A DNA stretch of 42,972 nucleotides from Bacillota bacterium (lineage in GTDB: Bacteria > Bacillota > Clostridia > Peptostreptococcales > Anaerovoracaceae): contig JALEJU010000004.1 of assembly GCA_022769485.1 (NCBI GenBank), positions 1-42,972 on the forward strand, written 5' to 3'. Numbering within the stretch: position 1 is the stretch's first letter; each line of letters starts with the position of its first letter. The notes beneath the pieces are model-generated. The model saw only the letters and a list, made by a program, of their open reading frames with translations, made no database searches and had not been told where the DNA came from. The position numbers and the translations under genes are program-made. This document shows, piece by piece, positions 8,023 to 15,388 of the stretch.

Positions 8023-8178
8023 ATCATTGATGATGTTACAGAAATTCCCATTATATTCCAAGGCACATTGAAAAAGATTCGTATTGTGTCGAATAATATT
8101 TGTCACGAACCTATGCCGGCGCCGGAGGATTTATACAGATACGCAAGCAACCCGGAGGTTGGCTCGACAGCAGGATGA
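8023..8178 (+). pseudogene. Deleted second copy of the 512-aa gene
   Basis: The plus-strand frame reads IIDDVTEIP, then directly IIFQGTLKKIRIVSNNICHE and PMPAPED, before diverging and stopping at 8176. The intact gene at 3917-5455 has RIIDDITDIP, then about 44 further residues, then IFQGALKKVRIVSNNICYG and PMPEPDE. So the piece is a relic of a paralogue that has lost both ends and an internal stretch. No start codon or ribosome binding site fits it. Confidence 0.85.
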
Positions 8179-8265
8179 TCTGTCCATACACAGTCTTGAA
8201 ACGATAAGGGGTGTCCCGATGAAGCCGGCCACATAATTATATTCCCGGATTGTCTTAAAATTTAC

Positions 8266-8364
8266 ATGAGTGCAGAGGAAATTTGCGCTTACCTTGTGCA
8301 CAAAGGACGGAACGTGTATAATAAACCTATTATTGAAAAAGCTTTAAAATCAGGTAAACAATAA
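8266..8364 (+). pseudogene. C-terminal gene fragment (32 aa)
   Basis: A 32-codon stretch, MSAEEICAYLVHKG through EKALKSGKQ, ends at 8364. It reads like the helical end of a longer soluble protein but I do not recognise the family. The preceding 80 bases hold no extension with a plausible start. It belongs to the debris zone 8003-8451 at the right edge of the accessory island; beyond it, base composition and gene style become those of the core chromosome. Confidence 0.35.
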
Positions 8365-8451
8365 GATTAAAGGGAATTTCTTCATAGGAATGAAAGAGCG
8401 GAGTGGTCTCGTTCATAATAATTTTAAAACGGAAATAAGGAGGGAAACACA

Positions 8452-9012
8452 ATGAGAAAGAATTTTGGGGCGAAGCCGTTTACGTATCCGCAGCCGGTAT
8501 TTATTATCGCTGCTTATGATGAGGACGGAGTGCCGGACGCTATGAATGCGGCATGGGGCGGAATCAGCGATGATACCCGGCTGTCCATGTGTTTAAGCCC
8601 GGAGCATAAAACCGTAAAAAATATTCTTGCCCGGGGGGCGTTTACGGTCAGCATGGCGGACGCGGCGCATGTGACCGCCTGTGATTATGTGGGAATCGAG
8701 TCGGGAAATGATGTGCCGGATAAATTTGCAAAGGCCGGTTTTCATGCCTCCAAAGCAGAATTTGTAGATGCGCCGCTGATCGATGAATTGCCCATGGCGG
8801 TGGAATGCAAACTGGTAAGCTACGATAAAGAATCCTGCTGCATGATCGGCGAAATCATCAACGTCAGCGCAGATGAAAGCATTTTGGATCAAAACGGAAA
8901 GATCGACCCGTCTAAATTTGATCCCATCATCTTTGACCCGGTGAACAATGCGTATTTGAAAGTAGGCGAAAAGGCCGGCAATGCATTTAAAGACGGGTTT
9001 GCTTTAAAGTAG
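8452..9012 (+). CDS. Flavin reductase-like FMN-binding protein
   Basis: A 186-aa protein of the flavin reductase-like domain family, which binds FMN and transfers electrons from NAD(P)H to flavin or another acceptor. Diagnostic parts are the N-terminal PVFIIAAYDEDGVPDAMNAAWGG (nucleotide/flavin-binding first strands), LSMCLSPEHKTVKNILARGAFTVSMAD and the end-of-domain segment YLKVGEKAG. AAGGAGG at 8437-8443 is the ribosome binding site. It is followed at 27 bases by a 4Fe-4S protein, a sensible redox neighbour. Physiological partner and substrate are unknown. Confidence 0.92.
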   Translation: MRKNFGAKPFTYPQPVFIIAAYDEDGVPDAMNAAWGGISDDTRLSMCLSPEHKTVKNILARGAFTVSMADAAHVTACDYVGIESGNDVPDKFAKAGFHASKAEFVDAPLIDELPMAVECKLVSYDKESCCMIGEIINVSADESILDQNGKIDPSKFDPIIFDPVNNAYLKVGEKAGNAFKDGFALK

Positions 9013-9039
9013 ATCCGGGAAACGGAAGCAGAAAAGAAT

Positions 9040-9858
9040 ATGCAGGTAACAAAAGAGACGGTCGAGCAGTGGATCTGCGGGTTTGTCCGGGAGTATGAGC
9101 AAAGAGCGGAAATAAGCACGAAATGGGGCAGTCCGCTGGTGGGATTTGCCCGGGCGGAGAGCGACTATATTCAAAATCTGCCTGAGCTGATCGGCTTTAC
9201 ACACGGGCTTCCGCAGGATGTAGTTCCGGATGCAAGCATCGTGATCGCTTATTATGTTCCTTTTACCCGTGGATTGGCGAAAAAGAATGACACGGGAAAT
9301 TTGCTGGCAGCGCCGGAATGGGCGTTGGCTTATGAAGAGACCAATGCCATGTTTAAAGAATGGAATTCCTACCTGATCGAACGGTTGAAAAAGGCGGGGT
9401 ATCGAGCCGCCGTGTCTCCGAAGATAAATACTTTTGACCGGAACGCGTTGAAAAGCGATTGGTCACACCGGCATTTTGCTTATGCAGCGGGGCTGGGGAA
9501 TTTTGGCGTTAACAATATGCTGATTACGAGAAACGGGTGCTGTGGACGTTTCGGCACAATTGTAACCAACTTGGATGCGCAGGCGGATCAGCCGGCAAAA
9601 GAGGAATACTGCCTTTATAAGAAGAACGGAAGCTGCGGTGTTTGCATGAAAAACTGTCCGGCGGGTGCGCTTACACGGGAGGGGTACAACAGGAATGCGT
9701 GCTATGCGCTGTTGAGAAAAAACAGCGCGGTTTATACCGAATTTGGGAGTTCTTATTCGGATGAGGAAGCAGGAAATCAAGGAAGTGAAGTCTGCGGCAA
9801 ATGCATCACCCAGTCTCCCTGCGCATTTACCGGATTTGGAGACGGAAACCGAAAATAA
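9040..9858 (+). CDS. QueG-like double 4Fe-4S protein
   Basis: A 272-aa iron-sulfur protein related to the epoxyqueuosine reductase QueG group. The first ~180 residues carry a cobalamin-dependent-reductase-like domain (HRHFAYAAGLGNFGVNNMLIT is the conserved block). The C-terminal ferredoxin part has GSCGVCMKNCPAGAL, then C in NACYALL, and CGKCITQSPCAF, enough cysteines for two 4Fe-4S clusters. It is shorter than true QueG (~340-380 aa), lacking the C-terminal HEAT-like extension, so it is more likely a QueG-like reductase of unknown substrate. The upstream ribosome binding site is weak. It forms a run with the flavin reductase and sfsA (9-base gap). Confidence 0.85.
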   Translation: MQVTKETVEQWICGFVREYEQRAEISTKWGSPLVGFARAESDYIQNLPELIGFTHGLPQDVVPDASIVIAYYVPFTRGLAKKNDTGNLLAAPEWALAYEETNAMFKEWNSYLIERLKKAGYRAAVSPKINTFDRNALKSDWSHRHFAYAAGLGNFGVNNMLITRNGCCGRFGTIVTNLDAQADQPAKEEYCLYKKNGSCGVCMKNCPAGALTREGYNRNACYALLRKNSAVYTEFGSSYSDEEAGNQGSEVCGKCITQSPCAFTGFGDGNRK

Positions 9859-9867
9859 GAGGAAACC

Positions 9868-10548
9868 ATGATTTACGAGAACATTCGGGAGGCGCGGTTC
9901 CTTTCCCGGCCTAATCGCTTTGTTGCGAATATAGAAATTCATGGAAGGACGGAAGTCTGCCATGTGAAAAATACGGGGAGATGCAGGGAATTACTGCTTC
10001 CCGGAGCAGAAATTTATGTGCAGGAATGGAATTCTTCTCATCGAAAAACCAAGTTTGATTTAATTGCGGTGCGAAAAGGGAAGCGGCTTATCAATATGGA
10101 CAGCCAGGCGCCCAACAAAGTGTTTTCGGAGTGGGTGCAGGATGGAGGTTTTCTTTCGGGTGTTACTGCTGTAAAACCGGAGGTTCGGTTTGGAAGCTCG
10201 CGTCTGGATTTTTGTATCGAAGCGGAAGGACGAAAAATCTTTGCGGAAATCAAAGGCGTTACTTTGGAGCAGAACGGAGTGGTTTTATTTCCGGATGCGC
10301 CTACACAACGGGGTGTGAAGCATTTGGAAGAACTGATGGAATGCGTTCGGCAGGGATATGAAGCGTATGCCGTGTTTATTATTCAGATGGAACAGGTAAA
10401 GTATTTTACGCCCAACCGGGGCATGCATGCGGCGTTTGCGGATACCCTGCGGGAGGCGTCCGCTTTCGGCGTAAAGGTTCTGGCGCTGGACTGCAGGGTA
10501 GAGCCGAACTTACTGGCAGTGGGAAATTCGGTGGAAGTGAGGCTGTAA
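9868..10548 (+). CDS. sfsA: SfsA family protein
   Basis: A 226-aa SfsA homologue, originally described in E. coli as a sugar fermentation stimulation protein; it has an OB-like N-terminal domain and a PD-(D/E)XK-like nuclease fold, and its true role is unsettled. Family strings seen: REARFLSRPNRFVANIE, HVKNTGRCRELL, SSRLDFCIE, FAEIKGVTL (D and E-x-K of the nuclease-like core), FPDAPTQRGVKHLEEL and IIQM. The length is standard. GAGGAA precedes ATG by four bases. It is nine bases downstream of the QueG-like gene and ends the small operon. Confidence 0.95.
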   Translation: MIYENIREARFLSRPNRFVANIEIHGRTEVCHVKNTGRCRELLLPGAEIYVQEWNSSHRKTKFDLIAVRKGKRLINMDSQAPNKVFSEWVQDGGFLSGVTAVKPEVRFGSSRLDFCIEAEGRKIFAEIKGVTLEQNGVVLFPDAPTQRGVKHLEELMECVRQGYEAYAVFIIQMEQVKYFTPNRGMHAAFADTLREASAFGVKVLALDCRVEPNLLAVGNSVEVRL

Positions 10549-10560
10549 GAAGGGAGAAAG

Positions 10561-10727
10561 GGGTTGGAAACCCTCGGCTTTTTCGCTCCTGTCTATGCGG
10601 TGCGCGGAAACAACGATTTGGATTGGAAGCGTCTATGGCTGTTCTTATTATAGAGGACGGCAAGGCTCGCGTGGAAAAGCTGTTGATCGAGCCGGATACA
10701 GATCGGGCTCTTTATGAAAGTCGTTAG
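10561..10727 (+). pseudogene. Decayed YfcE/MJ0936-type metallophosphoesterase
   Basis: Two pieces of one family are visible. From 10563 one frame reads LETLGFFAPVYAVRGNNDLDW, which carries the VRGNND metal-binding motif of small calcineurin-like phosphoesterases. From about 10623 a different frame reads EASMAVLIIEDGKARVEKLLI, matching the last strands of the same family (AVLxIEDGKVxVE). The ~80 residues that normally lie between, including the GHTH motif, and the whole N-terminus are missing. The gene is therefore a remnant. Confidence 0.7.
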
Positions 10728-10798
10728 ATTATATGTCAGCTGCATAAAGAATTTTCTTTGTGCGGCGTTTGTTTTTTTGCGGAGTTCGGAATTGCACC

Positions 10799-10826
10799 TT
10801 GCGAACATGGAAGCAGGGTTTATAAT
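10799..10826 (+). promoter_or_regulatory. Candidate promoter for the EamA transporter
   Basis: TTGCGA (10799-10804) and a perfect TATAAT (10821-10826) with a 16-base spacer. The predicted transcript start is about 180 bases ahead of the EamA start codon, leaving a leader in which I see no recognisable riboswitch. Confidence 0.5.
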
Positions 10827-11010
10827 ATATATAAGTGCATAAACTGAAACAGGCCGCAGGGCACGGTTAAATTTACAAAGAAATCTTTTATTGCCGAAAA
10901 TTTTCAGCGGGATTATTTTTTAATCGGGAAAGAACGAAACGACGGTGGAAGAAACAAAAGGCCTGTTTTTCGGAAAATCCTCACAGAAGCAGAAAAGATC
11001 GGAACAGAAA

Positions 11011-11916
11011 ATGACAGCAAAGAACAAAAGAAGCTATATTTGTGTAATAGGGGCAGCTATCGCTTTCGGCACTATGGAGATTGCATTGAAGGTGGGAGGC
11101 GCCTCTTTTCCTGCTCTGCAGATGACATTTTTAAGGTTTTTAATCGGCGGGCTGGTTTTGCTTCCTTTTGCCCTCGTTGATTTGAAAAAAAGAGGCTGTC
11201 GTTTGAATCGGACAGATTTGGGATATTTATTTCTGTTGGGAATTATCAATACCGGTTTCAGTATGACGCTGTTTCAGATGGGGGTTATGATGACCAATGC
11301 CGGCCTGGCGGCGATCATCATATCTACCAATCCGGTCTTTACGATGATTTTTGCGCATTTTCTTGTGAACGACCGATTTACAAGGAAAAAGGCGGTTGTT
11401 TTGATTTTAAGTGTAACAGGTCTGTTTGCGGTAGCCAATCCGGATAGTTTCGATTCCGGAAGCAGCTTAAAAGGTATATTGATCGTTATTGTTGCGGCAG
11501 CCGGATTTGGGCTTTACACTGCGTTGGGGAAACGGAGGATCGATAAGATCGGCGGGCTTGCGCAGAACAGCTTCAGCTTTCTTTTGGGTTCCGTTGCGGA
11601 ACTGATCGTTCTGCTGGCTGCAGGGCAGCCTGTTTTTTCCGGAATTTCCGCAGATAATATCGGAGTTCTTTTATATGTGGGAGTTATTGTGACAGGCTTC
11701 GGCTATGTATGCTATATGAAAGCCATTGAATTGGCGGGACCATCTACCGCTTCGGTTTCTTTTTTTATAAAACCTGTAATCGCCGTGATTCTGGCGGCAT
11801 TGATTTTGGATGAAAAGATTACATGGAATATGGTTGTGGGTATGATTTTAATTTCGGCCGGATTTCTTTATAACTTAAAAGGGAAAGCGCCGGCAGCTTC
11901 GGAGAAAGAGAATTAA
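11011..11916 (+). CDS. EamA/DMT-family transporter
   Basis: A 301-aa inner-membrane transporter of the drug/metabolite superfamily with ten predicted membrane helices in two EamA repeats: repeat one covers ~1-135 (YICVIGAAIAFGTMEIALK, PALQMTFLRFLIGG, the TNAGLAAIIISTNPVF block); repeat two covers ~150-290 (AAGFGLYTALGKR, YVCYMKAIELAGPSTASVSFFIKPV). The RF-x-IGG and FIKPV strings are characteristic. Substrate unknown; relatives export amino acids or small metabolites. ATG 11011 gives standard length; the GTG at 10945 would add 22 charged residues and cannot be excluded, as neither start has a strong ribosome binding site. Confidence 0.88.
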   Translation: MTAKNKRSYICVIGAAIAFGTMEIALKVGGASFPALQMTFLRFLIGGLVLLPFALVDLKKRGCRLNRTDLGYLFLLGIINTGFSMTLFQMGVMMTNAGLAAIIISTNPVFTMIFAHFLVNDRFTRKKAVVLILSVTGLFAVANPDSFDSGSSLKGILIVIVAAAGFGLYTALGKRRIDKIGGLAQNSFSFLLGSVAELIVLLAAGQPVFSGISADNIGVLLYVGVIVTGFGYVCYMKAIELAGPSTASVSFFIKPVIAVILAALILDEKITWNMVVGMILISAGFLYNLKGKAPAASEKEN

Positions 11917-11944
11917 GCAGAGACAATTCTTTTCCCTTTTGGGA

Positions 11945-11973
11945 TTGACAAATTATAAGAAAGATGGTAAATT
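11945..11973 (+). promoter_or_regulatory. Promoter of the amino-acid ABC importer
   Basis: A perfect TTGACA (11945-11950), a 17-base spacer, and TAAATT (11968-11973) preceded by TGG, giving an extended -10. The transcript start would be near 11980, about 85 bases before the lipoprotein start codon. Confidence 0.65.
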
Positions 11974-11992
11974 CATTCTTGTGATAGCTCAC

Positions 11993-12018
11993 TGTCGCTT
12001 TAATGCACAAAAGCGGCA
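11993..12018 (+). promoter_or_regulatory. Leader hairpin ahead of the substrate-binding protein
   Basis: Tgtcgcttt (11993-12001) can pair with aaagcggca (12010-12018), nine pairs including one G-U, with an 8-base loop. It lies in the predicted untranslated leader, about 35 bases before the ribosome binding site. It may protect the mRNA 5' end; no ligand-binding motif or T-box feature is apparent. Confidence 0.4.
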
Positions 12019-12064
12019 GCGACATAAAGAATTATGCGACATGTAGTTGAGAAGGAGAGGAATC

Positions 12065-12904
12065 ATGAAAAAGAAATTACTTGTATTGCTGGCGTTGATG
12101 ATGGCTCTGTCTATGGTAGTTATGACCGGCTGCGGCGGCGAAGACACAGATCAGGACAACGCAGAACTGACCGGCTGGGAATATATTGAGGATAAGGGCG
12201 TTCTGGTAGTAGGCCTGGACGATACGTTTGCGCCCATGGGATTCCGGGACGAAGCAAACAACCTGGTTGGTTTTGACATTGACCTGGCTAACGCGGTAGG
12301 CGAACAGCTGGGTATCCAGATCGAGTTCCGCCCGATTTCCTGGGAAGCAAAAGAAATGGAACTGGAATCCAAGAACATCGACTGCATCTGGAACGGTATG
12401 TCCGCAACTCCGGAACGTCAGAAATCCATGGCTTTAACCGATAAATATCTGAACAACAAGATTGTAATTATGGCGGCTGATGAAAACGTAGTAATCGATA
12501 AGGTTGAAGATCTGCAGAACTATAAGATCGGTACTCAGACCGATTCTGCAGCGCTGGAAGCGATGCAGGCAAATGCAAACTTTGCTGATTTCGAAGCAAA
12601 CATCACAGAGTTTGAAACGTATGATGAAGCGATTTTAGCTCTTCAGGGTCAAAGAATCGACTGCATGGTAGTTGACCAGGTTCTGGGCGAATATAAGAAC
12701 AGCAAGCTGGAAACTCCTTTCATCGTTTGCAACTATGATTTCGGCAATGACTTCTATGCAATCGGCTGCAGAGCGGATGATACTGATGTTGCCGAAAAGA
12801 TTAACGAAGCGATTCAGGCACTGATCGATGACGGTACTGCTGCTGAGATCAGCAATACCTGGTTCGGAAAGAACATCGTAATCCTGGAAGGATATGATAA
12901 ATAG
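12065..12904 (+). CDS. Amino-acid ABC transporter, substrate-binding lipoprotein
   Basis: A 279-aa extracellular solute-binding protein, family 3 (polar amino acids, cystine or glutamine type). The signal peptide MKKKLLVLLALMMALSMVVM is followed by the lipobox MTGC, so the mature protein is a lipid-anchored Cys form. The mature part opens with the canonical first strand GVLVVGLDDTFAPMGFRD, then LVGFDIDLANAVGEQLGI, IDCIWNGMSATPERQ, and QGQRIDCMVVDQV. The G-x-D-x-x-FAP-x-G-F-x-D motif and the N-G-M-S-x-T-x-E-R segment bind the ligand's amino acid backbone. Start 12065 is fixed by AAGGAG (12052-12057) and the signal peptide. The permease follows after a strong hairpin. Confidence 0.95.
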   Translation: MKKKLLVLLALMMALSMVVMTGCGGEDTDQDNAELTGWEYIEDKGVLVVGLDDTFAPMGFRDEANNLVGFDIDLANAVGEQLGIQIEFRPISWEAKEMELESKNIDCIWNGMSATPERQKSMALTDKYLNNKIVIMAADENVVIDKVEDLQNYKIGTQTDSAALEAMQANANFADFEANITEFETYDEAILALQGQRIDCMVVDQVLGEYKNSKLETPFIVCNYDFGNDFYAIGCRADDTDVAEKINEAIQALIDDGTAAEISNTWFGKNIVILEGYDK

Positions 12905-12980
12905 TCTGCTGCAGACAAATTTGAAAACACCGCCATGGGGCAGTCTCTGCCGGGGCAGTTGACCATAAAAAGTCTTATTT

Positions 12981-13014
12981 CTTTGCGTGCCGCATTATCA
13001 TGCGGCACGCAAAG
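12981..13014 (+). promoter_or_regulatory. Perfect 15-bp hairpin between binding protein and permease genes
   Basis: Ctttgcgtgccgcat (12981-12995) and atgcggcacgcaaag (13000-13014) are exact reverse complements with a 4-base loop, and no T-run follows. Intercistronic stems of this kind typically stabilise the upstream message or partly stop transcription, allowing more binding protein than permease. Confidence 0.85.
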
Positions 13015-13070
13015 TCATGCAAAGAAAAGAATCGTTTTTGCATTGCGGAAAGGGACAAGGGGAACCGAAA

Positions 13071-13760
13071 TTGGAATTCTTGAATGACTTTATAACAAAA
13101 ATGGACTATGTAGGCGTCTTGATGCCTGTTATGCTGCAGGGATTGTGGATGACTGCAAAACTTTTCATCTGGACACTGGTTTTGTCGATTCCGCTGGGGT
13201 TGGTCTTTACTTTGGGCACCATAGGAAGGATTCCTCCCATTCGTTGGATATGCAAAGCGTATATTTTTGTATTCCGGGGAACGCCGCTGCTGCTGCAGCT
13301 GTTCTTCTTCTATTTCTTTTTGCCGATCAGTTTTAATATTCAGCTGCCCGTATTTACAACTGCCGTTTTGACCTTTGTTTTAAATTACGCAGCGTATTTG
13401 GCGGAGATTTACCGCGGAGGAATTCAGAGCATCGAACGGGGGCAGTATGAGGCAGCCTATTCTTTGGGATTGTCCCATTCCAGAACCATGTTTAAGATCA
13501 TCATTCCCCAGACTGTCTCCCGGGTTCTTCCGGCGGTAACCAACGAGGCCATTATTCTGGTTAAGGATACGGCGCTGGTATCGGCTATCGGCGTGGCGGA
13601 ACTGCTTAAAGTAGCGAAGCAGTCTGTAAGCAGGGATGTAGATACCACCGCATTTTTGATCGCGGCGGTTATGTATTTGGTTTTCACCTTTGTACTTACT
13701 TTATTGTCATCTTATTTAGAAAAGAAGTTTTCCAAGCATCAGCAGAGGGTGCAGGGATAA
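13071..13760 (+). CDS. Amino-acid ABC transporter permease (HisM/GlnP type)
   Basis: A 229-aa inner-membrane permease of the His/Glu/Gln/Arg/opine family. It has five to six membrane helices: ~18-45, 55-80, 85-115 and 180-210. The EAA loop that docks the ATPase is present as QYEAAYSLGLSHSRTMFKIIIPQ, and FRGTPLLLQLFFFYF and NYAAYLAEIYRGGIQSI are family signatures. TTG 13071 is preferred as start: AAGGGGA lies at 13057-13063 and the protein then begins EFLNDFI, a normal length. Upstream codons from 12987 would lie inside the 15-bp hairpin. No ATPase gene is nearby; the next gene encodes a pseudokinase, so the ATPase must be supplied from elsewhere. Confidence 0.93.
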   Translation: MEFLNDFITKMDYVGVLMPVMLQGLWMTAKLFIWTLVLSIPLGLVFTLGTIGRIPPIRWICKAYIFVFRGTPLLLQLFFFYFFLPISFNIQLPVFTTAVLTFVLNYAAYLAEIYRGGIQSIERGQYEAAYSLGLSHSRTMFKIIIPQTVSRVLPAVTNEAIILVKDTALVSAIGVAELLKVAKQSVSRDVDTTAFLIAAVMYLVFTFVLTLLSSYLEKKFSKHQQRVQG

Positions 13761-13786
13761 TACGGCCGGAAGGCAGGAGAAACAGG

Positions 13787-14764
13787 ATGAAAGAACTGGC
13801 AGAACGATTAAAAACGTACGAACCCCTATGGGGGCAATGGACTGTAGGGGATGAACTGTATTCCGGAAGCGGGCTTCGGGCATTTGAATTGAAACGCAGC
13901 CGCGGCGAAGAAGAAGTGGGAGCTATGGTCAAGGTTATAGAAATCAAAGGCAGCGATGAGGAAGCAGAGAAAAAGCTTCGCTGCGTTATGGATTCTATTC
14001 AAAAAACCGAAAGCTTGGGAGATTGTCCGCAGGTTGTAACAATAAAGGGCGACGCGGTTTATTCCGTGGCGGATGAAGCGGGAAACCCTGTGGGATGGGA
14101 TGTTTTAGTCTTGGGAGAACGGTTGGTCTCCTTAGGCGAAGAACTGAGCCGAAACAGAGAGTTTACGGAAGAAGAAGTACGGCGTATGGGAATCGATATT
14201 TGCCGGGCTCTGGCTTATGCGCATCGGCGGGAAGTATTTCACGGATCGATTACGCCGGACTGCCTCTATCGTCGGCCGGCCGGCGGATTCTATATGATAA
14301 GCGGCTTCGGAGGCTTTGAAAATCAAAATGAGGAAAGCCGCACAGAGCGGGATCTTTATATGGCTCCGGAGTTGATGATGGGGGAGGCGGCTGCCAAAGA
14401 ATCGGATATGTATTCCTTAGGGCTTATCCTGTACCGCCTGTTGAATGAAAACGTGCTGCCGTTTACGGGAGATCCTGTTGATGTGCGGGAACGTTTATTG
14501 AACGGCGAAGCCTGGTCGCTTCCGTCGAAAGGTACTAAAAATTTAAAACAAGCGGTTATGATGGCTTGTGTTTACGAAGCGGATAAGCGCTTTTATGAGG
14601 CCTCCGATTTTCGCCTTGGCTTAGAGCAAGCCGGATATGGAACCGGCAAAAGTGAAAAAGTAGCGGAGTTTATGCTCTTTAACAGACCTGTGGATCTGCG
14701 AATTGTCTCCGGACTTTGCATTGCGTCGTTTCTGCTGGGAATCGTAGTTGCCAAATTTATTTAG
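13787..14764 (+). CDS. Membrane-anchored protein pseudokinase
   Basis: A 325-aa protein with a bacterial Ser/Thr-kinase fold (residues ~14-285) and one C-terminal membrane helix (~304-324), so the fold faces the cytoplasm. The kinase architecture is clear: a glycine loop (SGSG, 26-29), a candidate ATP Lys (K49 in AMVKVIE), APE (193-195) and SDMYSLGLILYRLL for the following helix. The catalytic residues are lost: the HRDxKPxN loop reads HGSITPDC (152-159), with Asp, Lys and Asn replaced, and DFG reads GFG (173-175). It should therefore not phosphorylate, and may bind nucleotide or protein as a sensor or scaffold. It starts 26 bases after the amino-acid permease gene. Confidence 0.85.
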   Translation: MKELAERLKTYEPLWGQWTVGDELYSGSGLRAFELKRSRGEEEVGAMVKVIEIKGSDEEAEKKLRCVMDSIQKTESLGDCPQVVTIKGDAVYSVADEAGNPVGWDVLVLGERLVSLGEELSRNREFTEEEVRRMGIDICRALAYAHRREVFHGSITPDCLYRRPAGGFYMISGFGGFENQNEESRTERDLYMAPELMMGEAAAKESDMYSLGLILYRLLNENVLPFTGDPVDVRERLLNGEAWSLPSKGTKNLKQAVMMACVYEADKRFYEASDFRLGLEQAGYGTGKSEKVAEFMLFNRPVDLRIVSGLCIASFLLGIVVAKFI

Positions 14765-14771
14765 GAGTGGA

Positions 14772-14806
14772 AAAGCTGCAGTATCGTAACGAACTGCAGT
14801 TTTTTA
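14772..14806 (+). terminator. Terminator of the pseudokinase gene (possibly bidirectional)
   Basis: Aaagctgcag (14772-14781) pairs with ctgcagtttt (14794-14803), and T residues follow to 14805. The opposite strand also ends in T residues after the stem, so it may serve the convergent DUF1836 gene too, whose stop codon lies at 14804. Confidence 0.8.
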
Positions 14807-15325
14807 TTGTTCCCGTAGAGCCAGCAGCTGCTCAGACAAAACCAGGGATGCAAATGCCTGGGAAATGGCTTTCAAAGCTGTTATGCTTCTGGAGTCTTCT
14901 TCATCCGCAATTTTTTTCGGAAACTCCTCCGTTCCGAATGCCCTTCGCAGAGCATGCTCTAATTCTTCGCAGAAGAGATTATATCCGTCTTCTACGGAGT
15001 ATTCTTTTTTCATGCAGGAGATCGATTTGCCGATATCCGCAATACTGAACAGCCGTTTCAAAATGCAGATCACAAACAGGTGTGCTAAATGGGAGCGGTT
15101 GTATTTTTTTTTCTCCGGGCGTTCCAGAATACCCTGTTTCACATAATTGTTGATCATAGATGAGGTTAAAAACGGTGTTTTTGCCTCCGGGTAGAAAAGA
15201 AGCAGGTTTGACTGCAGAAAGGTTGTAACCTGATCGATATAAAGTTCGATTTCCGGGAGCTCGTTCCAGCGGGGCAAATGAAAATCGGCGATATCCTGAG
15301 TGTAAAAATCGTAAGTTTTGTCCAT
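14804..15325 (-). CDS. DUF1836 family transcription regulator
   Basis: A 173-aa protein of the DUF1836 family, common in Clostridia and Bacilli and thought to be DNA-binding, with a MerR/winged-helix-like N-terminal segment. Family strings are LPRWNELPEIELYIDQV near the start, FLTSSMINNYVKQGILERPEK (helix-turn-helix) and YNRSHLAHLFVICILK. It is transcribed away from the acyl-CoA synthetase-like gene; the 212-bp space between them has overlapping promoters and four similar GTTTTAAAAAC-like sites. The most economical reading is that this protein binds those sites to control both itself and the synthetase; this is inference from layout. ATG 15325 has GGAGA twelve bases upstream. Confidence 0.85.
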   Translation of the reverse strand: MDKTYDFYTQDIADFHLPRWNELPEIELYIDQVTTFLQSNLLLFYPEAKTPFLTSSMINNYVKQGILERPEKKKYNRSHLAHLFVICILKRLFSIADIGKSISCMKKEYSVEDGYNLFCEELEHALRRAFGTEEFPKKIADEEDSRSITALKAISQAFASLVLSEQLLALREQ

Positions 15326-15358
15326 ATTTATATTGATTCTCCATGTGCGTTTTTTTTT

Positions 15359-15388
15359 ATCTTATCACGTTTTAAAAATCGGTGTCAA
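15359..15388 (-). promoter_or_regulatory. Promoter of the DUF1836 gene
   Basis: On the minus strand TTGACA (15388-15383) is followed after 18 bases by TAAGAT (15364-15359). The transcript would start near 15352, about 27 bases before the start codon. One GTTTTAAAAAT site falls within the spacer and another abuts the -35 box. Confidence 0.7.

Noticed and set aside
10945..11010. GTG start for the EamA transporter
   Set aside because: It would add 22 charged residues not seen in the family; kept only as an alternative because neither start has a strong ribosome binding site.
12047..12064. Earlier ATG for the substrate-binding lipoprotein
   Set aside because: It lies upstream of or inside the ribosome binding site that serves ATG 12065, where a typical signal peptide begins.
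11980..12064. T-box or riboswitch in the leader of the amino-acid importer
   Set aside because: The leader is only ~85 bases, holds one simple hairpin and lacks T-box or known riboswitch sequence elements.
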